A stretch of 64,000 nt of DNA from Phascolomyces articulosus (lineage: Eukaryota; Mucoromycota; Mucoromycetes; Mucorales; Lichtheimiaceae): NCBI GenBank assembly GCA_025677815.1, contig JAIXMP010000022.1:372001-436000 (forward strand). Reading direction: 5' to 3'. The translations under genes were made by a program, and so were the position numbers. The first letter of the stretch is position 1, and each line of letters begins with the position of its first letter. Shown here piece after piece: positions 12,611-24,795 of the stretch. The notes beneath the pieces were generated by a model that was not told the origin of the DNA, did not search any database, and saw nothing but the letters and a program-made list of their open reading frames with translations.

Positions 12611-15600
12611 TTATTTAGCTGCCAAGTCTAACAAGAAGTTGGTTGCCTTCTCTAAATCCTGATCATATCTGTCTAAGGCTTCCTTGGCCAAATCTCGGTC
12701 GAATCCCATAATAACTAGTTGGTCCAAATTGCTGTTGCCAGTATTAGGTATCCCTTTTTCTTGTTGGTTCACCCTGTTATTGTTGTTTTCTTCTACTGTC
12801 GTTGGTGCTGCTGCTGCAGCAGATAATGATGGTGCTTCTGTTGATAAAGCAGTAGTTGTTGTTGCTGCTTCAAAAGGATTACTGTTATTATTATCATTGG
12901 TGGTATTATTGAAATGATCTTGATCACTTTCAAAGCTTGGTGCTGAAAATGCATCTTGGAATCCCACATGTTCGGTTCCCCCTACTTTGCCATCATCACC
13001 ACCAAAGATAGAGTCCCATTCATCATGTTTCTTAGTGTCAAAGTCATCATCAAAGTTAAATCCACCAAAGTTGCTTGCCCAACTTAATTTATTTCCCCGT
13101 GTGATAGTGGCTCCCTTTTCATCATTACTGTTATCATCGTTCTGGACTACTTTAGCATCAGAGAGGTCTTCAGCAAATGCTGCATCAAAATCTTCTTGGT
13201 TGAAAAAGGACGAATCATTGATTACTTTGGCATCTTGAAGTCCACTGGCAAAAGCGGTATCAAATTCATCTGTTGCAGGGTGTATTTGTTGATTTTCATT
13301 GGGGCTTGCAGTGGACGAAATGATTTCAAAGCTTTCACCTCCTCCATCTGATGATGTTCGCTCTTTGTCTGTTGGTCGTTCCATGAATACAGCATCAAAG
13401 TCTTCATGTGTTGGATTCTCTTGCTCTTCTTCCTCATTTATAACTATATCATGAGTTGGTGTACCTTGTTCGGTTTCATTCTTGTGAGCTGACAAACTTT
13501 CTTTTTCCACATGCTCTTTTGGATCGTTGTTCATAATTAAAGATTCGGAATTCGCAATGGTACTGGGCGTCTCATCATCATCGTGTGTACTGTTTTCTCC
13601 TTTGAGTCGATCTTCCTTGTCGCTTGTGACCGAATCATTACCACCATCGCTGTATGCGTCATTTGTTGCCCCCGTTGCACCCCCTTCCTCCTTGGTGTCT
13701 TTAGATGATAAAGTGGTCGCTTGAGCACGTTCTTTATCCACTTGTAGAGCTTTCATCTCCTTCTCTTCTTTGCTGTGATTCGCACTCGGTTCGGTCTGTT
13801 CGTCGATTGGCTTCTCCTCCTTGTTATCCTGCATGTTGGTGTTATTTGTATTTATGCTGTCATTTTCAACTGTTTTTTGTTCTTTTTCTTCTTGAATATT
13901 CGTGTCATCACCATCAACCGACATAAATTCATCGTCAGCGCCTGACTCTGTATCTTTTTCTTTTATTTTGTCTCGGGCATCTTGCTGTTCTTGCTCGATC
14001 GATTCGACCACCTCCTGTTGTTCGTTATCTATAGTTTCCTCCTCTTTCTCCTTGCTCACCGTGGCTTCGTCGATTTGTTCTTGGTTCTGTTTGGCTGAAA
14101 TGGTGTCATTCGAAGATTCTTGATTATCCTCCTTTGATGCTGATGTAGTAGTGGTGCCCTCAATAACGGGTGCTGCTACTGTTGCGGCTGTTATTGTTGA
14201 TACAGCTGTTGCTACAACTGTATCTAATTCATCGCAAGCATTACTTTCTTCACGTGCAGATTCTTCTTTAACGTCAGCATCAATCTTTTCGCTTTCTGTT
14301 CCCTGTCCAACTTCTTTTGGATGCTCATCTACAGAAACAAAGCTTTCTGTACTAGCACCAAGGTTAGTTTCAGATGCACCAGTTGATCCAAGTAATTTTG
14401 ATGGTGCTTCATTTGCTGAGATATCTTCGCCGCTAATATCATCTTGAGGTGACTCTGGTGATACAATGGGTACGTTCTTTTCTTCTTGATTTTGCAAAGA
14501 TTCTTGACTGGCCATGACACCACCTTCAGGTGATGCAGGAGATTCATTATTTAGTTCCTCATGGTTTTGTTCAAGAGGTTTTTCAAGTTGAATTTCTTCA
14601 GAATTTACTTGATTTGATACCGAGGCAGTGGAAACGGACTCTTCAATTTCAGATGTTATTTTATCAGCAAGTATTTTAGAAGTCACTCGATCTTCTTCTT
14701 TAGGTGGTTCGACAGCAATTTCTTGCGCTGCTGGTTCTTTTTCTTGTCCTGAAACCGAATTATCAATGTCTCCTGGTTGTAATGTCTCTGGTGCTCCTGT
14801 TATGGAAGACTCACTTGCGTTTGTTACGTTTGGTAAATCGTCTGATAAAGTTGTGGTGGTGGTGCTAGTAGTCTCCTTCGATGTCTTATCCGAAGTTGCC
14901 TCTTCTTCAGCAGATTCTGCCTTGATTTCACGCTTTTCCTGCTTTTGTTCTTCAGCTTGAACTTCCTCAGCATTACTATCGACCACAAGACTCTCTTTAG
15001 ATTCTACTGGCTCGTTTGATGGCTGCTGCTTGTCTTCATGTTCAGTAATAACTTTCTCGGATGATGCAGTATCAAGCACTTCCTTGGTATCGGGTTCATT
15101 TACTTTATCTTCTTCGTTTTCTGGTTCTTCTTTACTTAACACAGAATCGTCTTCTTCCTTGGCATCGAACTCCTTAGTTTCACTTTTTTTATTTTCAATT
15201 ACTTCTCCATTGTCCAAGACAGAGATTTCTCCTTCCTTGGTATCGGATTCTACCGTCTTATCCAGCGACCATGCTTGTTCATTAATAGCTGGAGTATCAG
15301 GTACGGTATCATTTTTGGGTGCTGTTTTAGAAATAGATTCCTCTGCTGGTGTGTTTTCTAGAGTCTTTGAAGCTTGATCACCATCTTTGTTTTCACTATA
15401 CGATTCTTCTGATTCCAGAGGTACCACAGCTTCGGATGGAAGAGATGGTGTTTCTGGTGCTGTTTCAACTTGAAGGCTTTCAGTTTCATTTTCCGAGCTT
15501 TCTGAACCAGAAGTAGTTGTAGACTCAAATTCAGATCCATCCGATTCATGGATGGCTGCATTGGTTCCTGCAGCAACAGCTGTTGATGTAGCAATTATGG

Positions 15601-17929
15601 CTGGTGGAGGTGGAGGTGGCGGAGCACGAGTCTTCTTTGTTGTTTGCGGTACTTCTCGACGACGTACAGAAGTTGTTCGTCGCGATGGTGGAGGAGGCGG
15701 AGGGGGTTGTCGTTTTTCTGCGGTTGTTGGTTGTGGTGCAAAAATGGCATCAAAGTCATCGTTCACTTTTGGTGTCATAGAGACCGTTGGGGATGTTACT
15801 GATGTAGATGGAGAAAATACATCATCAAAAGTCAGTTTAGTTGATGGCTCGTTATTCGTTAGAGCTGAATCATTGGTAGTTGTAATATTAGTTGCAGCTG
15901 CAGCTTCAGTGGCGGTTTTATTGACGTATATTCGAAGTTTTTCCAATTGACTAATCAAACCAGCAGTCTCTTCTTGAACATCATGGACACGATGGCGCAA
16001 ATTTTCACTATCTGCTCGACCCTGTTCTAATGTCCGTCTCGTTTTGACTACTTCTTGTTGGATTTCATCAAGTTGTTTCTGTGCTGCATCATGTTCCTGT
16101 TGTATTTGGTTCCATCCAGACTCTTCAGATTTTATAACGTCTTGTAATTTAACTAAGCGTTCTTCTTCTGCCTTTTGCGCATCGAAGATCTCTGCTGTTT
16201 TCGCTTCTATATTTTGTTTCTTTTGTCGACTTTGTTCAAGCGAATTAGATACATTTTCCTTTTGTGATTTGACTTGTGCTGCAGTTAATTTGACGTTCTT
16301 TATTTGATATTGTAATTGATTTACAGCGTTTGTTTCCTTGGTCAGCTCTTCATTATCGCCAAAATCACCTAAAAGGTCTTCTTGAGGAACAGAAGGTGCT
16401 TTTATTTTTGATGATGAATCTGTATTATTCAAAGTAATCGTCGCCGTCGCTGCTGCACTTGTCATGGAAGGAGGTGATTGAAAGATGGGTTGGTGTGGAG
16501 ATGTTACTCTGTTACTAGTAGCAGCTTTAGATGGAGGAATTAAACTTTTCGGTAATACATTGGGTAATGGCTTTCCTGCAATTCGGTTTTGGATAAGATA
16601 CATTGCCACTGCAAATTCATCCGGAGTAAGTTGCCCATTTTGTTCCATATCCGCAAGATCCCACACGCGTGCCAATTCCGTATCAGGTAATCGAGATTTT
16701 TTGAAAAATTCTACCGCTTCATTGCCTTGGATAGCACCAGTACGTTTTACATCAATTTGATTGAAAAAAATATCTGATTGCATTTTCGCTTGTGGTGTCA
16801 CATCCCATACTGATGTGGAAGTAGTTGGCATTGTATTATTGTTACTGACAGAAAATGCTATACTACCGAGGGATTCAATAGATTCTGTCTGACTTCGTTG
16901 AGGTCGTGGTAATGGTGCAATGCTACTAATGCTGCTACCCGTAAATTGACGTTGTTGTACCAAAGCTGCAGGTGACATGCTTGTTCGTCGTAAAACAGGT
17001 GAGGATTGAATAGAGCCAGAAGCTGAACCGTAGATTTTGGCGGGTAATTGAACTGGTAATACTGTAATGGATCTGTCCATAAGTTTGGCAATATAATGCA
17101 TTGCAATGATAAACTCGGTTTGGTTCAAATTTCCTGCATTACGAAGATCAGCCAAATTCCTATATAATATTATGCATAATTAATAATTGATGGTTAAATT
17201 AAGAGTAAAACGCACATAATACATATATATATATATAAAATAAAATAAGAATAACAATGAAAACATTTACCAAATCTGTGCTAAATATTCATCTGGAAGT
17301 TTGGATTTGTTAAATATATTCCTTGCTTTTTCAGCATCAAGAACACCTTGAACAGGTTGATGAGCACGAAAAATACCAAGGTATTTTTCTCGTTCGACGG
17401 GAGTAATAATATCATTTCCTGAATTAGTAGGACTCATTGCGTTTGGATTGAACCCATCAAATTGAGGTAGTGGAACCACTTTAATAGTAGTATAATTGTT
17501 TATATTAGTTTCAATATATTTAAATTTTGATATACTTATAATTCTTTTTACCTGTGGATAAGATGGGCTCGCTTACTTCATGACCATGTTGCGCACAAGC
17601 AATAAGCTTAAGTGCAATTGAAAACGTTTCTGGAGTAAGGTATCCCAAGTTGTCTCGGTCAGCCGTTTCCCAAATCTAAACCATTGTTAAAAACAAAAAT
17701 AAAGATTTGATTAACCAGTACTCATGTAAAAAAAGATTTGTCGTCAAATACCAAGAAAAAAAATACGTACGTCTGAAAGAATCTCGTTAGGAATGCCTGA
17801 CCGTGCAAAAAAGGTAACAGCTTCAAGTCCATTGACTACTGCAGCTTTACCACCATTAGCAGCAGAAAAAAATTGTCCATAGGCATGAACTTCTTGAGGT
17901 GTAAGTTTTGACTCCCAATTCGACGACAT
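12611..17929 (-). CDS. EDE1: Ede1/Eps15-family endocytic scaffold: three EH domains, coiled coil, UBA
   Basis: Four exons (17929-17771, 17675-17552, 17478-17271, 17159-12611) join in frame to 1679 residues. Three EH domains lie at about 1-95, 111-195 and 282-365, recognisable by repeated L(W)DLAD...G.L...EF blocks. A coiled coil follows at about 425-570, then Pro-runs (PPPPPPPS, PPPPPPPA), a very long acidic Glu/Ser/Thr region, and a C-terminal UBA domain (last 40 residues, LVIMGFDRDLAKEALDRYDQD). The architecture equals yeast Ede1, an early-arriving endocytic scaffold that binds NPF-motif adaptors and ubiquitin at the plasma membrane. Unusual are repeated FDxxF-type motifs (FDAIF, FDAVF, FDTAF, FDAAF, plus WDSIF) spread along the tail. 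The intron-rich 5' end and single giant last exon are notable. Confidence 0.95.
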
Positions 17930-18589
17930 CTTTTTGTTGCCGGGGGAGGTTGTTTTAGAGGAAAAGGGAAAGACTGTATTAGCTCAAAGACAATAAATAA
18001 TGCTACCTTCCTCTGGCGAATTAATGATGAATTAATAAATGAGTTATCATTGGCTGGGATCTCGGATAAACTTTGCCATGTGCTTCATGATATTTTTTTG
18101 GCGGGTATTGCATAATATATTAAACCTTTGGCTCTTTTCTTTTAGCTTTAAGAAAAAATAAAAAAAAATAAAGTGCACGGTCCTAACAAAAGAAACTCCT
18201 TACATACTAACAAAGTTTATTATTGAATTATATAAAATAAACAAATAAACACTGGCTGTTTGGGAAAGAATTTTTAGAAACATTGGAAATCATTTACATG
18301 TGTTCAGGAGCAGTGTTTTTATATTTATTTCAATTGACAAGTGTAAAGTTTTATCTGTGTATACTATCCAGTTTACAAGCAAAGAATCCTTAATTTATGC
18401 AGGAGAAAGGGGAATCTGAACTGGTTATTTAGTAGATTGAGTAGCTTGTTAAAAACAAGTCATTTTATTATATTTATGGATTGCGACAAAAAAAAAGCAA
18501 GTTTTATTTTTTATTAACTATGTATTTTACATGTTGATAAATAAATAAAAAAGCAGTTACAAAGTCAGGATTTATTATGTATACATAAT
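17930..18589. other. Spacer between EDE1 and CRT10 genes
   Basis: About 660 bp containing the EDE1 promoter and the 3' flank of the CRT10 gene. No gene or clear repeat is seen. Confidence 0.6.
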
Positions 18590-21401
18590 TTACAAGATAA
18601 GAGGCTCAGTGAATAATTTATCAAGCTTCCGAGATAGTCGGTAACCTATTGCACTACCATCATAATAGAAGAGGTATATCAAATAGGTTGGTGATGCCAT
18701 TATGTCATGCTCTACTTTTTGTACAGTCATTCCTATATTAATAAACCAAATAACCCACCTCCCCTAATGATTAATATTATGTTATTTCTTTTTTCATCCC
18801 CTTATATCATGTCAACAACAATAAATACATATGTATTACCATAGAGTGGGCTATTTCTTAATCCAGAATCAGGTAAATATTTTTCACAATTAAAAATAAG
18901 GGTACTTTCACCATTGTCGATTTCCACTTTAACTACTCGCATAAGTGCAACTGTTCCTTTTTGACTAGCAGCAATATATAATTCTAGTTCTGGAATCCAT
19001 TCCACCATATTGAGTCGATCCATGGCCATCAATAATCGATCTGTTCGAACATCGACATTACTAATGACGTTACGTTCCCATCTTTCTGTTAACATCCTCG
19101 TCTTTGTTGGATGTAGTAATATAACATCTTTTGGTGTGGTAACCATGATAAGTTCATCATTTTCTTTTTCCGCTTTGTTAACTAGTAAGTTTTTGGTAGC
19201 TGGTGAAGTTGGTGACGAGCATCGCATGACTTGCGGGATAATAGTTTTTTTCCATTTTCCACCTTCTGTTTCATGTTGAGATTCCATCACAGTTTGAGGT
19301 TCTGGATTTTTTGATTCGTCTTTGTCCGAATCAGTGTCACTCCAACCACTCTGTGAAGTTATCGGCATCACTTCAGGGGATGCATTACGAAGTCGAAATG
19401 GGAATGTGGTGGCTCGTTCAGCAACCATCCGTTCTTCAAGAGCACGATGCTCGTCAGGTGCCAGTAATCGATGTCCCCCTGGTAACCGTCGTAGATAGGG
19501 CTCGTCATTTGCTTCTTCTTCATCACTAAGCCAATCCATCACATCTTGATTCTCCATTAATCCAGTCTGTCCAGTATTTTGTTGCCATGCCCCCATTATA
19601 TCGTTTTCATCTAATATTTCAATGTCTTCTTCACCCTCCCCTTCATCTATCTGTAGATCATAACCATCGTCTTGTTGTTCTGGATCATAGGATTCATCAT
19701 TGACACCATCATCCTCAATGTATTGTAATGGTCCAGATGTCAATAGCTGTCGAAAATCTTGCACTGTATTGCGTAATGCTTCCAGTCTTTCGGTACCAAG
19801 TTCCAGTTGTTGAAGACGTGTGGCTGGAATACCTAATTCTTCTGAAAGATCAATTGTATCAGGTGTTCTTCTTCGTCGTAGATTATTATTGCCTCGATTA
19901 TCTTGCATTCTATCGCCGTCATCTTCTTCATCCTCATTATCGCTTTCAAACGCTTGCATAAAAGCATGTATTCCTTCAAAACCAGTCATATTGATTCGAT
20001 ATACTGGTAATGCTGCCGAATTACGCATACCAATTGCAGATAATGTAGTAGATCGCTTATTTTCAATTTTTTTTATAATAGCTTCGTTTATTCGTTTATC
20101 ATTACATCGTGCAACTTTGATATCTTTTTGTGATATGAATTTCACTGACCAACACCTAGTGATATTTTTTTTTTAAAAAAACAAATTGAGTTGAATAGGA
20201 ATGATAACAATGGGCACCTAGCATTATATTTCTGATATAATATAATATTACCATGATTCATTTTCTCTTCTACTCATTTCAACCTTTCGAATTGTTGTTT
20301 GCTGTCCAGTTTTTAAGTCCCATAACCGACATGTTTGATCAATCGAACAACTTGCAACGTATTGTCCAGTTTTATTGAAATCAACACATGGAATATTATC
20401 TGTGTGTCCCGTTAATTCGCGTTTCTCGATACCATTCATAATAGGAGGTATACATTGTCGCCGTTTTCCAAAAATTGGGTTATCTTTTGTCATTTCTCCA
20501 ATGTTGTAAACAGTAATAGTCCAGCTATTAGCAGATACCGCGATAAAACCTTGATCACCATGGATAGCCAGGCCCCAAGTAGATGAATTGTCATTACTGG
20601 AAACAAAATATTAACATATTACCCATTTTTTGTTCCTCTTTCCCTTATCAAAACTTTGTTTGTTTGGCATATTGCTTACTTTATTGTCATGGGCGGTTCA
20701 TCCAAAGCATTTGTACGCCAAATCCAAATATCACCAGCATCTGATACAATAACAACAACCTCCTCATCAAATATCCGGCCTATTTTTAATTGATTGATTG
20801 TATCCATTCCAAGGTCCTATTAAATGTAGCAAACATGTAAGATTTTCATTTTCTATATCTTTCCATTTTTATTTATGTACCTGTCCTTGTCTAGGAACCG
20901 GTGTTGTAAGTGTCCTGAGAGGTCCACGAAAAGCAGCACCAAAATGGTCAACCTTGTAAACGTGAACATATTGCCCCGTTGCTTTTAAAGATTTTTTTTT
21001 TTCGTTTTATTAAACGAAATAGGCGTTGGTATGTGAAATAAAACGATCCAAAAAAAGTTGATTTTATAATCTTACCAACAAAAAAAGTACAAGGATCACG
21101 CTCACTTGCAGCACAGAGATTCATACGCTATTAAAGAGAGAAAACATGTTATCTCATGAGCCGATACATTTTCTTTGTTGGTTTGGGAAAACCTGACATT
21201 CCATTCATTTACCCATGGTTTTGCAGTTGCTAGATTTACGCCGTTGTTTTCTTGTACATTAAGCACCTTTTTTAAAATTCAATTTGTATATTAATGAGAT
21301 TATTATTTATTCCAATCAAATGTTGTTATTATAGAATGGCGTACGTTTAATAGATCATAGTGAAGTAAAGCTTCGTGCACGGGCTTATCGAGGCCATCCA
21401 T
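18590..21401 (-). CDS. CRT10: Crt10-family WD-repeat protein
   Basis: Eight exons (21401-21345, 21266-21213, 21127-21076, 20981-20881, 20816-20680, 20596-20252, 20155-18840, 18732-18590) add up to 734 residues with no frame break. The N-terminal half holds WD-type blades, including GHTDNIPCVDFNKTGQYVAS...QTCRLWDLKTG, and the family-typical TWGLAIHGDQGFIAVSANS. The middle is a large acidic insertion (residues 300-450, Asp/Glu-rich). The C-terminus returns to the conserved part (MDRLNMVEWIPELELYIAASQKG). In yeast, Crt10 controls ribonucleotide-reductase gene expression; a role here is by family only. The donor of exon 2 (GTAAAT at 21212) was chosen because the next possible donor breaks the frame. 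The promoter shares a 508-bp interval with a divergent small gene. Confidence 0.88.
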
Positions 21402-21726
21402 TTTTGGGAGTGTATTTAAAGAATATGTGTTTCATGCAACACGAAAGAAAAAAAAATAAGAATGTTTTATATGTCAGCAAATGATTTAATACATGCAAAC
21501 TCCAAAAGTATACCAGCCTTATGGTAAACATGGTAAACATAGCCACTAAGCATTCATAGCACAACCAACGTGGTGTCTGGTATATATAAATTTGATCAAT
21601 AGTAGTAAGTACTGCGGCAACGAATACCCAACTTAAAATAGAGTATGGAAGTAATAATATCAGAATCGAGTAACTGATCGTCGCGTTGTAAAATATTGCT
21701 TGCTGGTAAAAGATTAATTGTACCAT
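21385..21726 (-). CDS. Doubtful hydrophobic open frame upstream of CRT10
   Basis: A 113-codon frame with an ATG start encodes several hydrophobic segments (SYSILILLLPYSILSWVFVAAVL, shortened here to its core) and a Trp/Cys pair. It runs over the start of CRT10 on the same strand, so at most its first 70 codons could be real, with a GTATAC donor after them. I recognise no family. AT-rich DNA often gives such frames, so this may be chance. Confidence 0.2.
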   Translation of the reverse strand: MVQLIFYQQAIFYNATISYSILILLLPYSILSWVFVAAVLTTIDQIYIYQTPRWLCYECLVAMFTMFTIRLVYFWSLHVLNHLLTYKTFLFFFLSCCMKHIFFKYTPKNGWPR

Positions 21727-21909
21727 GTTGCTTTGACAATATAATTTAGATAACTACTACTCAAGCTTGATTCTAGTAGGTTCATATTTCCTTATCACTG
21801 ACAAAGATCCGATAGTTTATTTGAAGGGGGGAGGCATAAAATCTATTCACAAAGCGGAGAGAGAGCTGTCGTATTTTTTTGACTTTTTTGCCCATTCCAC
21901 GACCTTCAA

Positions 21910-22221
21910 ATGTCACAACCAACATCACAGCCAACTGAACAACAACAGCAGCCATCGCAGAATCAAGAATACCAAGATTGCTTGCCATGTAAATTAACTG
22001 GTGCAGGCGCATTTGGTGGATTGGGAGCATATGCATTACTTGAGGCTCAAAAGATTCATAAACTTCCAGGGAAACAAGGCACAGCTTTAGGTTTAGGTGT
22101 TGCGGGCGTAGGTAAATATGTCGTTCAAGTTTAAACTGTAAATTCAACTGTATTGGATATTGATATTAAACCATTGAATATAGTTTTTGTTTCAGCTGGA
22201 TTATATAGACTGGCGTTATAA
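21910..22221 (+). CDS. DMAC1/DUF4536-like small mitochondrial membrane protein
   Basis: Two exons (21910-22111, 22196-22221) give 75 residues. A Gln/Ser-rich N-terminus precedes a CLPC motif and a Gly/Ala-rich hydrophobic segment (CKLTGAGAFGGLGAYAL), then a second Gly/Val/Ala segment ending GVAGLYRLAL once the last exon is joined. The CxxC followed by a Gly-rich helix pair is the signature of the DUF4536 family, which includes human DMAC1/TMEM261 (complex I distal-arm assembly) and yeast Dmo2. An inner mitochondrial membrane site is inferred from that family. The first exon alone reads on to a different stop, so splicing is needed for the second helix. It is divergently placed to CRT10. Confidence 0.75.
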
Positions 22222-22546
22222 GCTTATTTAGTAGCAGTACATAAAATACTTCATATTGTTGTAAAATAGTTATCTGGATAGTGGGATCATTAGTAGTAGT
22301 ATATCGTATATAAATGCATTTTTTTTGGCTTGAAGATTATAAAATAGATATAAAATGAACTATTTTTTTATCAAAAGCATGGAGTTCATTTTTCTATGAC
22401 AACATTATGGAATGGTGCCTTTCAATCAATGTTTAAAATGGCTTGAAAAATGTTGGCTGAACTCAGCCAAAAGAAAATGGTCGTCACGATTTTTGGGTCC
22501 TTAAAACAAAAAATATAACAAGGTGGCGCTACTCCACCTTTTTTCA
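22222..22546. other. Short spacer, promoter of the mS45 gene
   Basis: 325 bp with no gene. An earlier in-frame GTG exists at 22523, but the first ATG of the following gene is at 22547. Confidence 0.6.
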
Positions 22547-23669
22547 ATGTCAACACAAATGTCTAGATTCATTCGACCAACATTATTCCGACTACAGCCT
22601 AGCATCTTGGCGGCTCCACGCGTAGAGGGCCAACGCTTATTTTCTTGTTCAAGTCGACGATGGAATGAAGAAAAAACAGAAGCAACAACCACAGACGAAG
22701 CGCCACAAGAAGAACAGCAAACAGAAGAACCAGAACCTGTCAAATTGTCCCGTAGACGACGACGATTCCATGAATGGGCTCGTGAAGGTGGTGGTGCACG
22801 ATTTGTACGACCATCGCAAGGAACAACAAATTATTTGGGTTCAACGGTAAGAAAACACGATTTTCACCTTTGTTTTTTATATCTTTGTTTTGCTTCATAT
22901 TCAGAAAGGAGAAAAGTGTACTTATATTTGCGTGTTTATATTATATAGCCCTTCCCTTCAAATCCTCTTTTCCAACCAAGACCTCCATTGACTGATGCTA
23001 CTCGTCAAGAAATATATGAAACCTATACTGAAAATCCTGAAGACTGGTCTATCCGTAAATTGGCAACCAAGTTTGGTATTTCGATGCGACGTGTAGAAGC
23101 TGTTTTGAAATTGAAGGAAACCGAAAAGCAAATGGAAATGGATGTAAGTTTTTGGATACGTAGTTTTTTTTTCTTTTTCTTGAATGAAATGAATTTATAC
23201 TTACATTAATCTAATAATTGCAACTGGGACGTTTTTTCATCGTAGGGTCTTCCTATTCAAAAGAAATTTTCAAAGGGAATGGAAAAGCTTATGGGAGCAG
23301 ATCAATCAGTTACACCTTTGAAGGAACCTCTTGTAGATATTTTCCCCAAGGTTAAGAAGCCTACTTTCAAGTTGGTCGAAGAAGATGCCGCTTTCACTGA
23401 ACAGGTAAATCAAAAATGATGATACATACCAAATAAATAAACTTGTATCGGATGGAGGTTCTACATCAGTAAATGTGTCAACAACGGCTGACCTTTTTTT
23501 CATTAAATAGGACGCAGCAAAGGAATTGAATCGTCAACCATACAGAGTATTAGAGGAACGAGCAATTGCACGAGAAGAAGCTAAATTCGCAAATTCACGA
23601 GTCAACACATCGGAAACACGAACAGAATCAAAAAAGAAGACATTTGTCATTGTGGACACCAGTCGCTAG
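22547..23669 (+). CDS. MRPS35: Mitochondrial small-subunit ribosomal protein mS45 (Bot1/Mrps35 family)
   Basis: Four exons (22547-22846, 22949-23143, 23246-23404, 23511-23669), all in phase 0, give 270 residues. The N-terminus is Arg/Ser/Leu-rich without acids for about 30 residues (SRFIRPTLFRLQPS), a mitochondrial presequence. The mature part has an Arg-rich block (RRRRRFHEWAREGG), then the family core EIYETYTENPEDWSIRKLA, which includes a helix-turn-helix-like segment (KFGISMRRVEAVLKLKE). This matches the eukaryotic mitochondrial regulator/Bot1 family, a fungal component of the small mitoribosomal subunit required for mitochondrial translation. The C-terminus EERAIAREEAKFANSR also fits. Exon symmetry is striking (300, 195, 159, 159 nt). 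Confidence 0.9.
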
Positions 23670-23948
23670 ATTTTTTATTCTTACTATCACCCCTTCCATT
23701 TATAAAAACTTGTACCTACTAGAATTATTATTTTTTTGTTTCGAATTGGATGATTGCAATGGATTTTTTTTATATATTTTTTGTGATGTAAATTCTTGGT
23801 GAATTCAAGTAATACATTGCTAATATTGCTGTAACGGATCAAGTACGGTGCAGATACAATATTTGATTGAAGTGGGCTGATGAAAGGATGATATAAGATG
23901 TGTATCAAATACAAAAATATCAAGTCAGTAAATCGATTGGAATTTTAT

Positions 23949-24795
23949 TTATTTTCTACAAGTTAAACAACAAAGATGGATTTGCCACATAGATAACAAG
24001 AATAATTGGATGACACTGGCAACGCCCGCAACTCCAGTGATCGCTGCACCAATATCTTGTATAGCTTCTGGCGATCCACTATGACAACGTCGACCGCAGA
24101 GTCTTTCGATTTCACTCTCGTCGAAACTACCACTAGGTTTGTTCTCAGTTTCAGCTTCAAAACACACATAGCCACATTGGCGAACCATAATTATTGAGGT
24201 AATAACGAATGTAAGGCCTACGACAAAAAAGAAGAGCGAAATAGTGAACCACCAAGGAGAGAAATAAGCGTTTCGAGGTGCCGCATAATACAGATAGTTT
24301 ACTGATTTGTTGTATTCGTCGTGTGATTCACTAACCATTAAGTTGTTTGATGGAGGCTGTTGTCTTTGATGGCGGTGTAGTAGCATCAGATGATGTTTCT
24401 GTATTCTCTTGATCGTCATTATTATCTTCTTGAGCAGCAAGTAATGGGACGGACGCATTATGCTCTTGATATGGAGGTGGAGAGGATTGCGTCGGTTGGT
24501 ATCGATTCCTTTGTTGACCCATGGGTGTGTCATAATGATTGTATATTAACTGATCATGATCGCTTGATTGATCTAGAATAGGTGATGATGCCATGTTATT
24601 ATCTGATGATATTGGTTCTAGCAATCCAGTATGGTATGTTGTATTGGGTATACTACTTCTTGATGATGAATTGTCATCATCATCACCATCAGTGCTTGTC
24701 CTGGTGGAAGCCTTTTTACTCGTATTAGCATTTGGAGATGAAGGATAAAAAACTCTTCGTTTACTGGTGGAGCACTGGGTGTTATCATTACGCAT
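23949..24795 (-). CDS. Unknown two-helix membrane protein with low-complexity N-terminus
   Basis: I do not recognise the family. The 5' frame (from ATG 24795) encodes a Ser/Thr/Asp/Asn-rich segment with SPPPYQEH, a PPxY-type motif, and stops at 24330. The 3' frame encodes two membrane helices (FTISLFFFVVGLTFVITSII and a Gly/Ala/Val-rich one near the end) around a Cys-containing loop, CGYVCFEAE...ERLCGRRC. They are in different frames. Removing 24335-24302 (GTTAGT...TCAG, 34 nt) joins them in frame to 270 residues. This is a very short intron; the alternatives are a longer intron ending at a later TAG, which would cut into the first helix, or a frameshift. The topology suggests both termini are cytosolic. 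An upstream ATG at 24912 is possible. Confidence 0.55.

Noticed and set aside
13222..15950. Many open frames on the plus strand across the EDE1 tail
   Set aside because: Shadows of the Glu/Ser/Thr-rich repeats on the coding strand.
22523..22546. Upstream GTG start for the mS45 gene
   Set aside because: Fungal genes start at ATG; the ATG at 22547 gives a good mitochondrial presequence.
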